Positions 44,188-55,940 of a stretch of 64,000 bases of DNA are shown in pieces (the stretch's first letter is position 1; each line of letters starts with the position of its first letter). The notes under the pieces were generated by a model. The model was given only the letters and a program-made list of their open reading frames with translations. It had not been told where the DNA came from and searched no databases. The DNA is taken from the NCBI GenBank assembly GCA_036500605.1, contig DASYBU010000057.1, positions 1-64,000 on the forward strand. Direction: 5' to 3'. The translations under genes and the position numbers were made by a program. Source of the DNA: JAFALK01 sp036500605. GTDB taxonomy: Bacteria > Pseudomonadota > Gammaproteobacteria > Burkholderiales > Burkholderiaceae_C.

Positions 44188-44550
44188 ATGCAAGCTCAGA
44201 CCGTCATCCCGCAGCTCCGCACGCTTGATGCGCGCCGCGCCCAGGCCTTCTATGTCGACGGCCTCGGCTTCGCGGTCGACTGGACGCATCAGTTCGAGCC
44301 CGGCTTCCCGCTGTTCCTGCAGCTCACGCGCGCCGGGCAGACGATCTTCCTGAGCGAGCATGCGGGCGACTGCCAGCCGGGCGGCGCGGTCTACTTCAAG
44401 GTCGATGACGTCGACCGATGCCATGCGGAATTCGTAGGCCGCGGCGCGCCGATCTTCCGGCCGCCGAGCGACATGCCGTGGGGCGGGCGCGAGATGCTGT
44501 TGATTGATCCGGATGGGAACCGGCTGCGGTTCGCGACCATCGCCGCCTAG
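44188..44550 (+). CDS. VOC-superfamily protein (bleomycin-resistance/glyoxalase-like)
   Basis: 120 residues. Vicinal-oxygen-chelate layout: VIPQLRTLDARRAQAFYVDG, LGFAVDWTHQF, then GGAVYFKVDDVDRCHAEF and LLIDPDGNRLRF, as in bleomycin-resistance-type proteins that bind but do not cleave ligands. GGAGAGGGG precedes the ATG at 44188. Its TAG overlaps the TAG of the opposite-strand gene (CTAG at 44547-44550), a convergent pair. Specific ligand unknown. Confidence 0.85.
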   Translation: MQAQTVIPQLRTLDARRAQAFYVDGLGFAVDWTHQFEPGFPLFLQLTRAGQTIFLSEHAGDCQPGGAVYFKVDDVDRCHAEFVGRGAPIFRPPSDMPWGGREMLLIDPDGNRLRFATIAA

Positions 44551-45074
44551 CGCATCACCGCGTCGTTGATGCGCGAGCGCGCAGCACGCAAGAGCGCTCT
44601 GGAATACACCGCGTGGAAGCCTGACAGGGCATGGAATGCGAAGCCGAAGGCCGCTTTCTCTTGAGAGTCTCCACTGCGCTTCGGAACGACCGCTGAACCG
44701 AAATACAACCGCGTGTGCCGGGCACCTCCGACCTCGACAGCCACGCTCATCAGCCACGACCGCGTCTTGCCGACGAAATCGCACAACAGCAACTGATCGA
44801 CCGTCCGTCCTTCGACGCGCCAGGCGGCGAAGTGATCCAGCTCGCCGTTTGCCAACTGCCTGGCTTGAAGATCACTTGAGTGTCGCCGCACGAAGAGCGC
44901 CAGCAAGCAGCGCTCGACCTTGAAAAGCGGTGTCGTGTAGAAGGCCTCGACGTACTCGGCCTGCGAGATGCGGTGCGGTACATCGACGAAGTAGCAATCC
45001 GTGAAGGCGCCCGCTTGTCGGTACTTGTTCAGCAGAGCGGCGGAGGGGAGTTCACCGGCTTGTACTGTGTTCAT
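44547..45074 (-). CDS. Hypothetical protein (DUF2867-like)
   Basis: 175 residues from ATG at 45074 (AGAGG upstream). Begins MNTVQAGELPSAALLNKYRQ, with a mid segment DCYFVDVPHRISQAEYVEAFY. The C-terminus, FGFAFHALSGFHAVYSRALL, ends in basic residues. This end is typical of DUF2867-like cytoplasmic proteins. The start lies inside the 3' end of the next gene upstream (overlap 45052-45074, 23 bp). Function unknown. Confidence 0.65.
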   Translation of the reverse strand: MNTVQAGELPSAALLNKYRQAGAFTDCYFVDVPHRISQAEYVEAFYTTPLFKVERCLLALFVRRHSSDLQARQLANGELDHFAAWRVEGRTVDQLLLCDFVGKTRSWLMSVAVEVGGARHTRLYFGSAVVPKRSGDSQEKAAFGFAFHALSGFHAVYSRALLRAARSRINDAVMR

Positions 45075-45510
45075 GACGACGCCTCTTTTGAAGAACGAGC
45101 AAGGTCGCGGCGCCGAGGGAAATCGCGACAATGCCGAAGAGCGGGCTCGCCAGATAAAGGCCGCCGGCTCCGCACATGAAACCGGCACTGAGGTACAGGT
45201 TTTCTTCTCGACAGTACTCGGCCCAGATCGCCAACAGCAGTGAAGCGAGCGCGAGGTACGCGCCATAGATCAAGAACCCACGAAGAACGTTCGCGTCGGT
45301 CAGCGGAAAGAACAGCCCCGATGGGCTCCATTCCACACCCGCCTCAGCAGGCGCGACCCTGACTAAACCCAGACGGTCCAGCGCGCGCAGCAAATAACCG
45401 CCGGCATCCGTGCCGAGCAAGGTCTCGTAATGCCTGACCGTGGACCCCACGATCATCGACAGAATGCCAATGACGATGGCGCTGACGCCGGAGGTGGCAG
45501 GGCTCCGCAT
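45052..45510 (-). CDS. Membrane hypothetical protein
   Basis: 152 residues from ATG at 45510. Hydrophobic segments near the N-terminus (GVSAIVIGILSMIVGS), in the middle (FLIYGAYLALASLLLAIWA) and near the end (GLYLASPLFGIVAISLGAATLLVL). The C-terminus is basic (KRRRHEHSTSR). No family recognised. It overlaps the downstream gene by 23 bp and starts 10 nt after the DUF4259 stop on the same strand. Confidence 0.6.
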   Translation of the reverse strand: MRSPATSGVSAIVIGILSMIVGSTVRHYETLLGTDAGGYLLRALDRLGLVRVAPAEAGVEWSPSGLFFPLTDANVLRGFLIYGAYLALASLLLAIWAEYCREENLYLSAGFMCGAGGLYLASPLFGIVAISLGAATLLVLQKRRRHEHSTSR

Positions 45511-45519
45511 CGTCAAGCT

Positions 45520-45930
45520 TCAGTCGCCGATGGCCTGCTGAAGTGCCTTGATCGAGGCTTCCCAGCTCTCGAACTCATCACTCTCCTCCCACAAGTCCCT
45601 GAGCTCGGAATCCTTGTCGAGAATGCGAGCCAGCGCCCGCTGCGCCTTGATAAACAAGGCGGCCTCGGGCTTCACCGCAATCGACTGGAGCCATGCCTCA
45701 ACCTTCTCTGTGTAGGCATCGGATTGCGTGCCCCGTGAAAGTGCCATGGCCAAGACCTCTGCGGCCACTACAGCCTCCACCGCAAAATCGGACTCAAGGT
45801 ATTCCGGCCCGCTGTCGATCACGCGCTGCATGGCCTGATCAATCAGCGAAAAGTCTTTACGACCGTCCAGGTCATGGGCCCAATCATTGGCGGCATCGTT
45901 GCCAAAGGGCTCGTGTGACCAAGTTCCCAT
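45520..45930 (-). CDS. DUF4259 domain protein
   Basis: 136 residues from ATG at 45930, supported by GAGGAG 9 nt upstream and by the family's hallmark N-terminus MGTWSHEPFGNDAANDWAHD. The rest is helical and acidic. DUF4259 genes are often found in accessory regions near toxin-immunity modules, but no toxin partner is evident here. Three hypothetical genes of the same strand surround it. Confidence 0.85.
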   Translation of the reverse strand: MGTWSHEPFGNDAANDWAHDLDGRKDFSLIDQAMQRVIDSGPEYLESDFAVEAVVAAEVLAMALSRGTQSDAYTEKVEAWLQSIAVKPEAALFIKAQRALARILDKDSELRDLWEESDEFESWEASIKALQQAIGD

Positions 45931-45988
45931 GTCCCACTCCTCGTCAGGTTGATGCAGTTCAGAAGGCCTGCGCATCCCTCAGTTTGGC

Positions 45989-46423
45989 TCACTTGCAATC
46001 CATCGCCCGCTCAAGCGCAACCGCAACTTCGTTCAACGGCGGATGAACCATGAACGCACCCTTCAGCTGATCGCAATGCGGCACAAGGCGCGCATCTCGC
46101 GGCAGCATCATCAGCTCGCCGTCATGATCCAGATCGGTGATCAGGACCCAGGCGCGCGGCGCGCTTTTGTCCAAGGTGGGCAGCCCCAGAAAGGCTCCGT
46201 CAACGCCCTTGAGACGCTCGACGAGCAGGATCGTTTCCAGTTGCGCGTTGTCGTGATACTGCCGCTCGACCGCTTGCAGTGCAGCGAGCTTCTTCTGGTC
46301 AGCGAGCTCGCCGGCGTGCTTCCGGTACACGAACGCCGCCACGGCCAGGATACCGACGACGACCAGCGCGATCAGGTACGCCGGGTGCGGCGCGCCCTTT
46401 GACGCAGGAGTCTTCCGATTCAA
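45989..46423 (-). CDS. Single-pass membrane hypothetical protein downstream of uup
   Basis: 144 residues. Starts with TTG at 46423; GGGAAG lies 5 nt before it. One membrane helix (AYLIALVVVGILAVAAFVY) is followed by a short coiled coil (KKLAALQAVERQYH) and an alpha/beta domain with LITDLDHDGELMMLPRDARL and one final Cys. Periplasmic domain. It lies 16 nt after the uup stop codon on the same strand, so it is probably in the same operon; its role is unknown. Confidence 0.65.
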   Translation of the reverse strand: MNRKTPASKGAPHPAYLIALVVVGILAVAAFVYRKHAGELADQKKLAALQAVERQYHDNAQLETILLVERLKGVDGAFLGLPTLDKSAPRAWVLITDLDHDGELMMLPRDARLVPHCDQLKGAFMVHPPLNEVAVALERAMDCK

Positions 46424-46439
46424 GGGGCTTCCCTTTGGC

Positions 46440-48323
<1,884 letters not shown>

Positions 48324-48441
48324 GGGATCTTTGGAGTAAGCCGCGATTGTCGGTTATGCGTCCGGACTCAAGGTTTGCCCTCGGGACGGGCCGGTCTTTT
48401 GCCCGTCAAATCGGCGCCTTCACGGACCGGAGCTCCTTTCC

Positions 48442-50046
48442 ATGCAAATCACCCGCCGTACCGTTCTCTCGAGCGCGCTCGCTTCGGCTTTTGTGCCGCC
48501 GGCTTGGGGCCTCACGCAGGACTTCGACGCCTGGAGCGAGGCGCTGGCCCGCGACATCATGCGCGCCGAGCCCAGCGCCTCGACCTTCTCTCAATACCTG
48601 CCGGCCGAGGAGCAGGTGCGGCTCGATGCCCAGCTCACGCCCAACACGCCGGCCTACCGGGCCGAGCGGCTGGCCAGCACGGCCAAGGCGCTGGCGGCGC
48701 TCAAGACCTTTGACCGCGCGAAGCTGAACCCGCAGCAGCGCTGCTCGGCCGCGCTGATCGAATGGACGCTGCAAGGCCAGCTCGACGCCGCGCCCTTCGA
48801 GGACAGCCAGTTCGTGTTCAACCAGTTCGGTGGCCTGCATGTGCGGCTGGTGAACTTCCTGAGCCAGGCGCATCCGATCCGCAATGCCGTCGACGTAGGC
48901 AATTACCTGAGCAGACTCGGCCAGGTGGCGGCCCAGATCGACAACGGCATCGCCCGCGCGCAGGAGGCGCAGAAGCACGGCTTCCTGATGCCACGCTTCA
49001 TCAACACCGCGGTGCTGGGCCAGTTCCAGCGCTTCCTGGCGGGCGAGCCGGCGCAGAACGTGTTGGTGGCTTCGCTGGGCGAGCGCATGAAAGCCGCCAA
49101 GCTCGACGATCCGAAGGCGCTGGCCGAGGCCGAACGCATCGTCCACACGGCGGTGATCCCGGCCTATCGGCGCGCGCAGGCGCAGGTCGAGGCGCAGTTG
49201 CCGCTCAGCAATGACGACGCCGGCCTGTGGCGCTTGCCCAATGGGACCGCCGCGTATGCGAACGCGCTGCGCCGCTTCACCACCACCGACTACAGCCCTG
49301 CCGAAGTGCACGAGATCGGGCTCAAGGAAGTGGCGCGCATCGAAGCCGTCATGGACGGCCTGCTCAAGGGCCTGGGCTACAAGGACGGCAGCGTGAAGCA
49401 GCGCTACGCGCAGCTCAACACCGATTCGCAGCCCAAGGAAGACGATCCGCGCCCGATGCTGCTGGCGCGTTTCGAATCCATCCTGCGTGACGCGCAGGAG
49501 CGCTCGAAGCTCGTGTTCGCCAGCACGCCGAAGGCACCCGTCGTCGTCAAGCGCGAACCGCCATTCACCGAGAAAACCGCCGCCGCCCACTACACGAGCC
49601 CGGCGCGCGACGGCACGCGGCCCGGCATCTTCTGGGCGCCGCTGCCCGGCCCCACGTACAACGTCAACGGCATGCGCACGCTCGTGTATCACGAGGCCGT
49701 GCCCGGCCATCATTTCCAGATCGCCACGCAGCAGGAGACGACGAGCCTGCCGCGCTACCGGCAGGCCGGCATCTTCAGCGGCGGCTCGGCCTTTGCCGAG
49801 GGCTGGGCGCTGTATGCCGAGCAACTGGCCGTGGAAAACGGCTGGTACGAAGGCGACCCGAAGGGCCGGCTCGGCCAGCTCGACGCCGAGCTGTTCCGCG
49901 CCCGCCGCCTCGTGGTGGACACCGGCCTGCACACGATGAAGTGGACGCGCCAGCAGGCGATCGACTATGGCACCGTCAGCTGGCTCACCGTCAGCGTCTT
50001 GGGCGTGATATCGGCCGCCGTGCTGGCCTGGTTGGTGATGGTGTAG
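48442..50046 (+). pseudogene. DUF885 zinc metallopeptidase, 3' end truncated
   Basis: A Tat-like signal (TRRTVLSSALASAFVPPAWG) starts the protein. The DUF885 hallmark HEAVPGHHFQ is at residues ~417-426, and FAEGWALYAEQL supplies the third ligand. Family-like sequence runs to RQQAIDYG (residue 510, base 49971). After that the frame reads the antisense of the neighbouring exoprotein's repeat (TVSWLTVSVLGV...) until TGA/TAG at 50046. The C-terminal ~75 residues that DUF885 proteins normally have (including the final helices) are lost. GGAG precedes the ATG. It may still fold in part, but is likely inactive. Confidence 0.8.
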
Positions 50047-53000
50047 TTGCCTGCATCGGCGCCACCGATCACGTTGGCCAGGGTCACGGTCTTGCCGGTG
50101 CCGACGTTCTTGTTGGCGAACGTGCCTGTGGCCGAATCCGTCACCACGTCGCCGCCGACCAGTCCCGTGTAGACCGCGCCGGCTGTGCTCACCGTCGCAG
50201 CGGTCGTCGCGTCATAGACCTTGTTCGAGGCCGTGATGCCGCTGATCGTCAAGCCTTTGGGCGTGATGGTGCTGTTGGTGTTGTCCAGGTAGGTAACGTT
50301 GTAGTTGCCACCACTGTTGGCCACGGCGATGCCGCTCACGGTCAGCGCCTTCGGGTTGACCGTGAAGGTCCCGTTGCTGTTGCCCGCCGAGGTGTAGCCC
50401 AGGCCCACCAGCGTGGCGAGGTTGGTGGCCGAGACCGCATAACTGCCCACCGCTGCGTAGCCTGCGGTGGAGGTCTGCACGCCGCTGGCGGCGAAGGTCA
50501 GCGCGGTGTCGCCGTTGACCGCGCCGCTCGTGCCCGTGAAGCCGGGCGTGGTCGTGCCGTAGGTGATCGTGGGCGAGCCCGCCACCGCCGCCGTGTTGAC
50601 GATCTGGCGGTAGATCTCGTAGACGCCGCTGCCCAGCGCGGTCGTGTAGTTGGTGGTGGCCTCGTCGCTGTCGTAGCGGAAGCGGCCCGTGCCGGAGCCG
50701 ATCAGCGTGGCCAGCGTCGTGTCGCTGGTGGCCCCGGTGTAGAGCGTGGTGCGGCCGCCGGTGCCGGTCGTGAAGCCCACGCTGCCGCCGACATTGATGT
50801 TGCCGCCCGAGGAGGCGCCGGCCGCGCTGTTGCGGCTGGCGTTGAGCGTGATGGCCGCGCTGGAGGTGTCGGTCGTGCTGACCGCCTGCGAGACCCCGAG
50901 ATTGCCCGTCAGCGTGGCGACGTTGATCTGGCCGGTGGCGCTGATGCCGGTCAGCGAACCGGCGGTGCTGAGCCCCAGCACGTCGGCGTCCACATAGCTG
51001 AGGTTGCCGACGCCGCTGGCCGCCAGCTTCACCATATTGTTGGTGGCGTTGGTCAGCGTGACGTTGCCGCCGACCAGCGCCAGGCTGGTGCCAATCACGC
51101 TGCCGCTGGCCCCTTCAGTGACATTGCCTGTCGCTTGCAGGAGCGTGGTGGTGCTGGTGGTCGGCGCGGTCAACGCCGCGTTGATGGCCAGATTGCCGCC
51201 GTAGATCGAGATGTTGCCGGCCGAGGTCAGCGCACCCAGCACGGTCACGTCGTAAGTGCTGGTGCTTTTTCCAAGCGTGATGGCGCTATGGCTTGTGCCG
51301 AAGTTCCAGTCGTTGTCAAACAGCAGCGGCGTGTTGTTGGTGCCACCGTAGCTGAAGTCGGTGAAGGTGCTGCCGCCCGGCCGGAAGGTGAGCGAGCCCG
51401 TCCCCTGCAGCGACAGCACGCCCGAGCCCGGGTTGATCACCGACTGGTCCAGCGAGTCGCCCTGCACGAGGATGTTGCCCGAATAGGGGGTGCTGCCGTC
51501 GTAGCCGATCTTGATGGCGTCGGCGGGCGTTCCGCTCAGCGCATTGAAGTGCAGCGCCGTCTTGTTCGGCACCGGCGTGGCGATGGTGTTGGCGCCCTTG
51601 AGGCTGACGTCGCCGCTGCCGGAGACCAGGCTGATGCCGCCCGTGGTGCGGTAGATATCCAGACTGAGACCGGCCGTGAGGGAACTGGTGCTGGCATCCA
51701 CCGACCCGTCCAGCGTGATGGCGCCGCTCGTCGTGGACAGCGTGGCCACATCGCTGCCTTTGGCCACGATGTCGATGCCGTTCGTGGTGGTGCCGGCCAC
51801 CGTGGACCGCGTCCCCGAGCCGGTGATGGTGATGGCGCCGGCCTGCGCCGAGATCGTGGTGCTGCCGGTGGTGGTGCCCGTGCTGGCCGTGAAGTCACTA
51901 CCGATCAGGACGCCCCAGGAATTGGCTGCGCTGCCGGCGGCCGGCACCGTGCCGGTGATGTCGATCTTGCCGGTGCCCGTGGTCGAGACCTGCGAGCCCG
52001 ACTCGACGACGACCCCGCCCACGCGCTGGGCGCTCGAGATGGCCGCAGCATTGTTGTAGCTGCCATTGAAGGCGATGTCGCCACCGGCGGCCGTGATGGT
52101 CTCCGCTTCAATCAGCGTGCCGACCGACACCGTGGACGCCGTGCCCTTGCTCGAATTGCCGTTCAGCGACACGCTGCCGCCGGCCGTGCTGATGCTGCCG
52201 CTGCTCAGTTCCACACCGGCCCGCGTGCTGCCCGTGTTCAAGGTGGCCGCGCCATTGCCCACGGTCAGGCCGTTCCAGGTCGTGCTGCCGCTGCCGCCGC
52301 CCATCCAGACATGGCCGCCATCGGTCTTGATCGACGAGCCCGAGCCCGCCGTGCCGACGCGGATCACCCCGTCGCCGTCGCCATCGGTGTCGGCCCACAA
52401 CACGACATTGAGCTTCTTGGTGTTGCTGTTCTGCGTACCGTCGATGGTGAGCCCGCCATTGATGAAGACATTGCCCGCCGCCTTGAGCGTGAGCGTGCTG
52501 TTGGCGGGCATCAGGCCTTCGACGATATTGCTCGCCACGGTCAGGTCACCGCTGATCGCGCTGGCTGTGACATTGGACGTGGCCGCGATGCCCGCCACCG
52601 TGCTGCTCGTGCCGTTGATGGCGCTGGCCGTCACGCCGATATTGGCCGGCCCGATGCTGCCGATGGTCAGCGCGCCGGCGTTGTTGTAGAGCAGGCTGCC
52701 CACGTTCTGCGCGGCCAGCGTGGTGATGGCATTGCTCGCGCTGTCGAGCGTCACATTGCCGCCCAGCAGCAACAGGTTGGCGGCGACCACGCTGCCGCTG
52801 GTGCCGTCGCTCACGATGCCGGTGCCCTTGAGGATCAGCGTGCCGGTGCCGGCGCTCGCGGCGGCGTTCACGGTCAGGTCGCCGTTCAGCGCGGTCAGGC
52901 CCAGGCCGCCGGCTTGCGTGAGGGCGGTGTCCACGGTGAAGGTGGTGCTGGCCACGATCTGGCGGAAGCCGGCCGCCGTCGCCGTGTTGGTGCTGGTCAG

Positions 53001-55940
53001 CACGCCGCTGCCGAAGGTGTTGGACAGATCGGTGTTGAGCGCGCTCAGCGTGGTCTTGGCGGTGCTGGCCAGGAAGAGGCCGGACTTGAGATCGAAGCCG
53101 GTGATGTTGCCGCTGCTGACCGTCGGCGCATCGGTGTAGCTGGCGCCCGAGACGGCGCCGGCGCCGCTCAGCGTCTGCGTGCCGGCGAGCTGGCTGCTGG
53201 CCGCAGCGGGCAGCGCACCGGTCGGCGTGATCGCGTAGTAGTAGCCACTGACGCTGCCGGTCGAGAACGAGGTGTTGATGGTGCCGGTGAAGTCGCCCAC
53301 GAGCCCGCCGATGCTGGTGGCGGCAGCGCCCGTGGCCGTGACGTTGCCGGTGGCATAGGACGAGGTGATGGTGACGCTGTTGGAGGTGTCGGTCCCGCCG
53401 ATCAACCCGCCTGTGGCAGCGCCGCCGGTGCTGTTCACCGCTCCGGTGGCATGGCTGTTGCTGATGTCGGTATAAGCGGAGACGCCGCCGATCAGGCCGC
53501 CGTTGTAGCCGTCGCTGCCGCCACTGACCGTGCCGCTCGCGTAGCTGCCCGAAACGATCGAGTGGTTGGACGATGAGGCCTGGTTCATGAAGCCGATCAG
53601 CCCACCCGCCTGGCCGCGCGTGCCCGTGCTGACATTGCCCGTGGCGTAGGAGTTGGTGACGACGGCGACCGTGGGATTGGACGGGCCGACGAGCCCGACC
53701 AGACCTCCCGAATTGAAGCTCGTGCTGGTGACGCTGCCCGTCGCGTAGGAATTGGTGATCGTGCCGGCGGTCACGCCCGCCGTGACCGCGCCGTTGGTCA
53801 CGATCCCGACCAGGCCGCCGGTGTCGGGCCCGTTCTGGTTCACCGTGGCGGAGGACCAGGAATGATCGATCGTTCCACCGCTTTGCAGCGTGCCGACCAT
53901 GCCGCCCACGTAGCCGCCGCTGAAGGCGTTGTTGGTCACCGAACCGGCGGTGTAGTCGTTCTTGAGCGTGCCCGCGCCGAGCGTGCCCGCCATCAGCCCG
54001 AAGTTGTTCAGGCTGTTGTGGGTTTGATTCAGCGTGCCGCTGAGGCCGAGATCGCGCACGGTGCCGGTGATCGTCGAGAAGAATCCGCCCGTGCTCGTGG
54101 TCGGGTTGAGGCTGAAGCCGCTGACCGTGTGACCGAGCCCGGTCATGACGCCGCTGAAGCTGCCCGTGTAGACCGAGGCGGTGCGCGACACGCCGTCGCT
54201 CAGGTTGGTGGCCAGCGCCTGGAATCCCGTCGGCGCGGCCGCGCCGGTCGCCGCAGCGGGAAGCGCGTAGATCAGCGTGTAGCCGTTGCCGTTGATCGTC
54301 AGCGCGGCGCTGGAGGCGGAACTGCCGAAGCTGAGGTTGCCCGCGAAGCCGCTGGCGCCGAGGCCGAAGCTGTAGTCCCCGCCGCTGCCGCCGTCGTTGG
54401 TCTTCATCACGACCTTGCCGGTGTTGCCGGCGGAGATCGCGGCATTGATGTTGATGCCGTGGTACGCGTCGAGCGTGAGCGTGTTGCCTGAGGACCAGCT
54501 GATGCCCGAGTTGATGTTGATGTCGCCGACGCCGCTCGCGTTGGCCGTGCCGGGGCCCGTCGTGCCGCTGGCGGTGGTCTGCAAGGTGACGCTGGTGGAG
54601 GCAAGATTCGTGTTGATCGTCGAGGCGGCGCTGCTGTCGATGGTGAGGTCATACGGATCGACGAGCCAGTTGCCTGTCGTGCTGGTCGGCGCGGAGGTGT
54701 CGACGCGGAGGCCCTTGAAATCGACGTGGGCGCCGGAGGTCTCCACGAGGCCGCCGTTGCCGCCCTGCTCGCCGCCGCGCGCACTGATGCTGCCGTGCAC
54801 TTCGGTTTTGGCGTCGGCGTCCTGCAACTGGGTGAACAGCACGACCGTGCCGCCATCGCCTTGGCCGATCGCACTCGCATCGATCCTGGCGCCTTCGGCC
54901 ATGACGAGCGATGTGGCCTGGCTCATCTCACCGTTGCCGCCTTGATCACCGCCGATCAGCACCGTGCCGCCGCCGCCAAGGCCCCTGGCCTCGATCTCGC
55001 TGCCGGCGGTGAGGCTGATGTCGTCGCCCTCGATCAGGATCTTGCCGCCGCGCTCGACCATGCTGGTGGCGTTGAGCGTGCCGCTGTTGATGACGCTGCT
55101 CATCAGCCCCTCGGCCGAGCGCGCGGCGAGGATGATCTGGCCGCCTTCGGTCATGATCGCGTGGCGGTTTTCGACCAGCGTGCGGATCTGCGCCGGCGTG
55201 ACCGAGATGCCGGCCAGGTGCGCGTCAGGCCCGAAATCGAGCGTGATGTTCTCGCCCGCGGCGAGCGCCACGGTGCCCGCATTGGCGACGATCACGCCCT
55301 CGTTGCGCACCTCGGGCGCGAGCAGCGCGATGTAGCCGCCCGGCGCGGCTTCGAGGCGCCCGAGGTTGAGCACCTTGCCCGTACTGCCGAGCCGGTCGAA
55401 GCTGTCGATGCCGGCCAGGAAATCGGCATTGCTGAGGCTGTGCGTGGTGGCCACGAGGCCGCCGACCTCGACGCTGGCGCTCGGCGCGAAATAGACACCG
55501 CTCGGGTTGGTCAGATAAACCTGACCGTTAGCACTGAGCTTGCCGAAGATCTGCGTCGGGTTGCCGTCGAGCACGCGGTTCAGCGTGACCGACTGGCTCG
55601 AAGGCTGGATGAACCTGACGCTGGCGGCGGCGCCGATATTGAAGCTCTGCCAATCGATGGCCGCGCGCTGCGTGCCTTGCTGGATGGTGAGGCTGGCCGG
55701 TGCGCCCGGCGTGTTCTGCTGGATGCTGGCCTGGCCCGCGACAACTTGTCCGCCGGTGGGCAGCGTGTTGGGGGCCGGTGCTCCGGCAAAAGTGAAGGCC
55801 GCAGGCCCCAGCAGAAACAAGGGCAGCAGCCCGGCGCGCAACACGGCACCGCGCGTCTTGCCCCGCGCACGCGCCGTTTCGGCCACGCACACCCATGCGC
55901 CGACCACGGCGCTCCAGACGAGTCGATAAACCCTGTTCAA
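49965..55940 (-). CDS. TpsA-type filamentous haemagglutinin exoprotein, 3' end truncated
   Basis: 1991 residues from TTG at 55940 (GGGGAG four nt upstream). The N-terminus is an ESPR (LNRVYRLVWSAVVGAWVCVA) plus a signal peptide; the TPS haemagglutination domain follows (NTLPTGGQVVAGQAS ... LTNPSGVYFA), residues ~45-300. The middle is beta-helix with GLUG repeats (GGLVG...ITNSYATGSVT; about 53.1-54.0 kb). MBG-type repeats end it (ITASNKVYDATTAATV; about 50.0-50.5 kb). After ITPKTLTVS the frame leaves MBG sequence and stops inside DNA of the DUF885 gene. No TpsB transporter gene is in the window. Confidence 0.85.
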   Translation of the reverse strand: MNRVYRLVWSAVVGAWVCVAETARARGKTRGAVLRAGLLPLFLLGPAAFTFAGAPAPNTLPTGGQVVAGQASIQQNTPGAPASLTIQQGTQRAAIDWQSFNIGAAASVRFIQPSSQSVTLNRVLDGNPTQIFGKLSANGQVYLTNPSGVYFAPSASVEVGGLVATTHSLSNADFLAGIDSFDRLGSTGKVLNLGRLEAAPGGYIALLAPEVRNEGVIVANAGTVALAAGENITLDFGPDAHLAGISVTPAQIRTLVENRHAIMTEGGQIILAARSAEGLMSSVINSGTLNATSMVERGGKILIEGDDISLTAGSEIEARGLGGGGTVLIGGDQGGNGEMSQATSLVMAEGARIDASAIGQGDGGTVVLFTQLQDADAKTEVHGSISARGGEQGGNGGLVETSGAHVDFKGLRVDTSAPTSTTGNWLVDPYDLTIDSSAASTINTNLASTSVTLQTTASGTTGPGTANASGVGDININSGISWSSGNTLTLDAYHGININAAISAGNTGKVVMKTNDGGSGGDYSFGLGASGFAGNLSFGSSASSAALTINGNGYTLIYALPAAATGAAAPTGFQALATNLSDGVSRTASVYTGSFSGVMTGLGHTVSGFSLNPTTSTGGFFSTITGTVRDLGLSGTLNQTHNSLNNFGLMAGTLGAGTLKNDYTAGSVTNNAFSGGYVGGMVGTLQSGGTIDHSWSSATVNQNGPDTGGLVGIVTNGAVTAGVTAGTITNSYATGSVTSTSFNSGGLVGLVGPSNPTVAVVTNSYATGNVSTGTRGQAGGLIGFMNQASSSNHSIVSGSYASGTVSGGSDGYNGGLIGGVSAYTDISNSHATGAVNSTGGAATGGLIGGTDTSNSVTITSSYATGNVTATGAAATSIGGLVGDFTGTINTSFSTGSVSGYYYAITPTGALPAAASSQLAGTQTLSGAGAVSGASYTDAPTVSSGNITGFDLKSGLFLASTAKTTLSALNTDLSNTFGSGVLTSTNTATAAGFRQIVASTTFTVDTALTQAGGLGLTALNGDLTVNAAASAGTGTLILKGTGIVSDGTSGSVVAANLLLLGGNVTLDSASNAITTLAAQNVGSLLYNNAGALTIGSIGPANIGVTASAINGTSSTVAGIAATSNVTASAISGDLTVASNIVEGLMPANSTLTLKAAGNVFINGGLTIDGTQNSNTKKLNVVLWADTDGDGDGVIRVGTAGSGSSIKTDGGHVWMGGGSGSTTWNGLTVGNGAATLNTGSTRAGVELSSGSISTAGGSVSLNGNSSKGTASTVSVGTLIEAETITAAGGDIAFNGSYNNAAAISSAQRVGGVVVESGSQVSTTGTGKIDITGTVPAAGSAANSWGVLIGSDFTASTGTTTGSTTISAQAGAITITGSGTRSTVAGTTTNGIDIVAKGSDVATLSTTSGAITLDGSVDASTSSLTAGLSLDIYRTTGGISLVSGSGDVSLKGANTIATPVPNKTALHFNALSGTPADAIKIGYDGSTPYSGNILVQGDSLDQSVINPGSGVLSLQGTGSLTFRPGGSTFTDFSYGGTNNTPLLFDNDWNFGTSHSAITLGKSTSTYDVTVLGALTSAGNISIYGGNLAINAALTAPTTSTTTLLQATGNVTEGASGSVIGTSLALVGGNVTLTNATNNMVKLAASGVGNLSYVDADVLGLSTAGSLTGISATGQINVATLTGNLGVSQAVSTTDTSSAAITLNASRNSAAGASSGGNINVGGSVGFTTGTGGRTTLYTGATSDTTLATLIGSGTGRFRYDSDEATTNYTTALGSGVYEIYRQIVNTAAVAGSPTITYGTTTPGFTGTSGAVNGDTALTFAASGVQTSTAGYAAVGSYAVSATNLATLVGLGYTSAGNSNGTFTVNPKALTVSGIAVANSGGNYNVTYLDNTNSTITPKGLTISGITASNKVYDATTAATVSTAGAVYTGLVGGDVVTDSATGTFANKNVGTGKTVTLANVIGGADAGNYTITNQASTAADITPKTLTVSQLTVP
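49971..49995. repeat. 10-bp direct repeat at the DUF885/exoprotein junction
   Basis: CACCGTCAGC occurs at 49971-49980 and again at 49986-49995. The first copy begins exactly where DUF885 homology ends; the second lies in exoprotein MBG-repeat DNA, which contains similar CTCACGGTCAGC-like sequence elsewhere. A short-homology deletion or an assembly join could have used this repeat. Confidence 0.55.

Noticed and set aside
49941..53576. Very long plus-strand open frame opposite the exoprotein gene
   Set aside because: Its translation is low-complexity Arg/Ala/Gly, has no family match or ribosome site, and is the mirror of a GC-rich repetitive gene whose minus-strand frame has ESPR, TPS, GLUG and MBG motifs.
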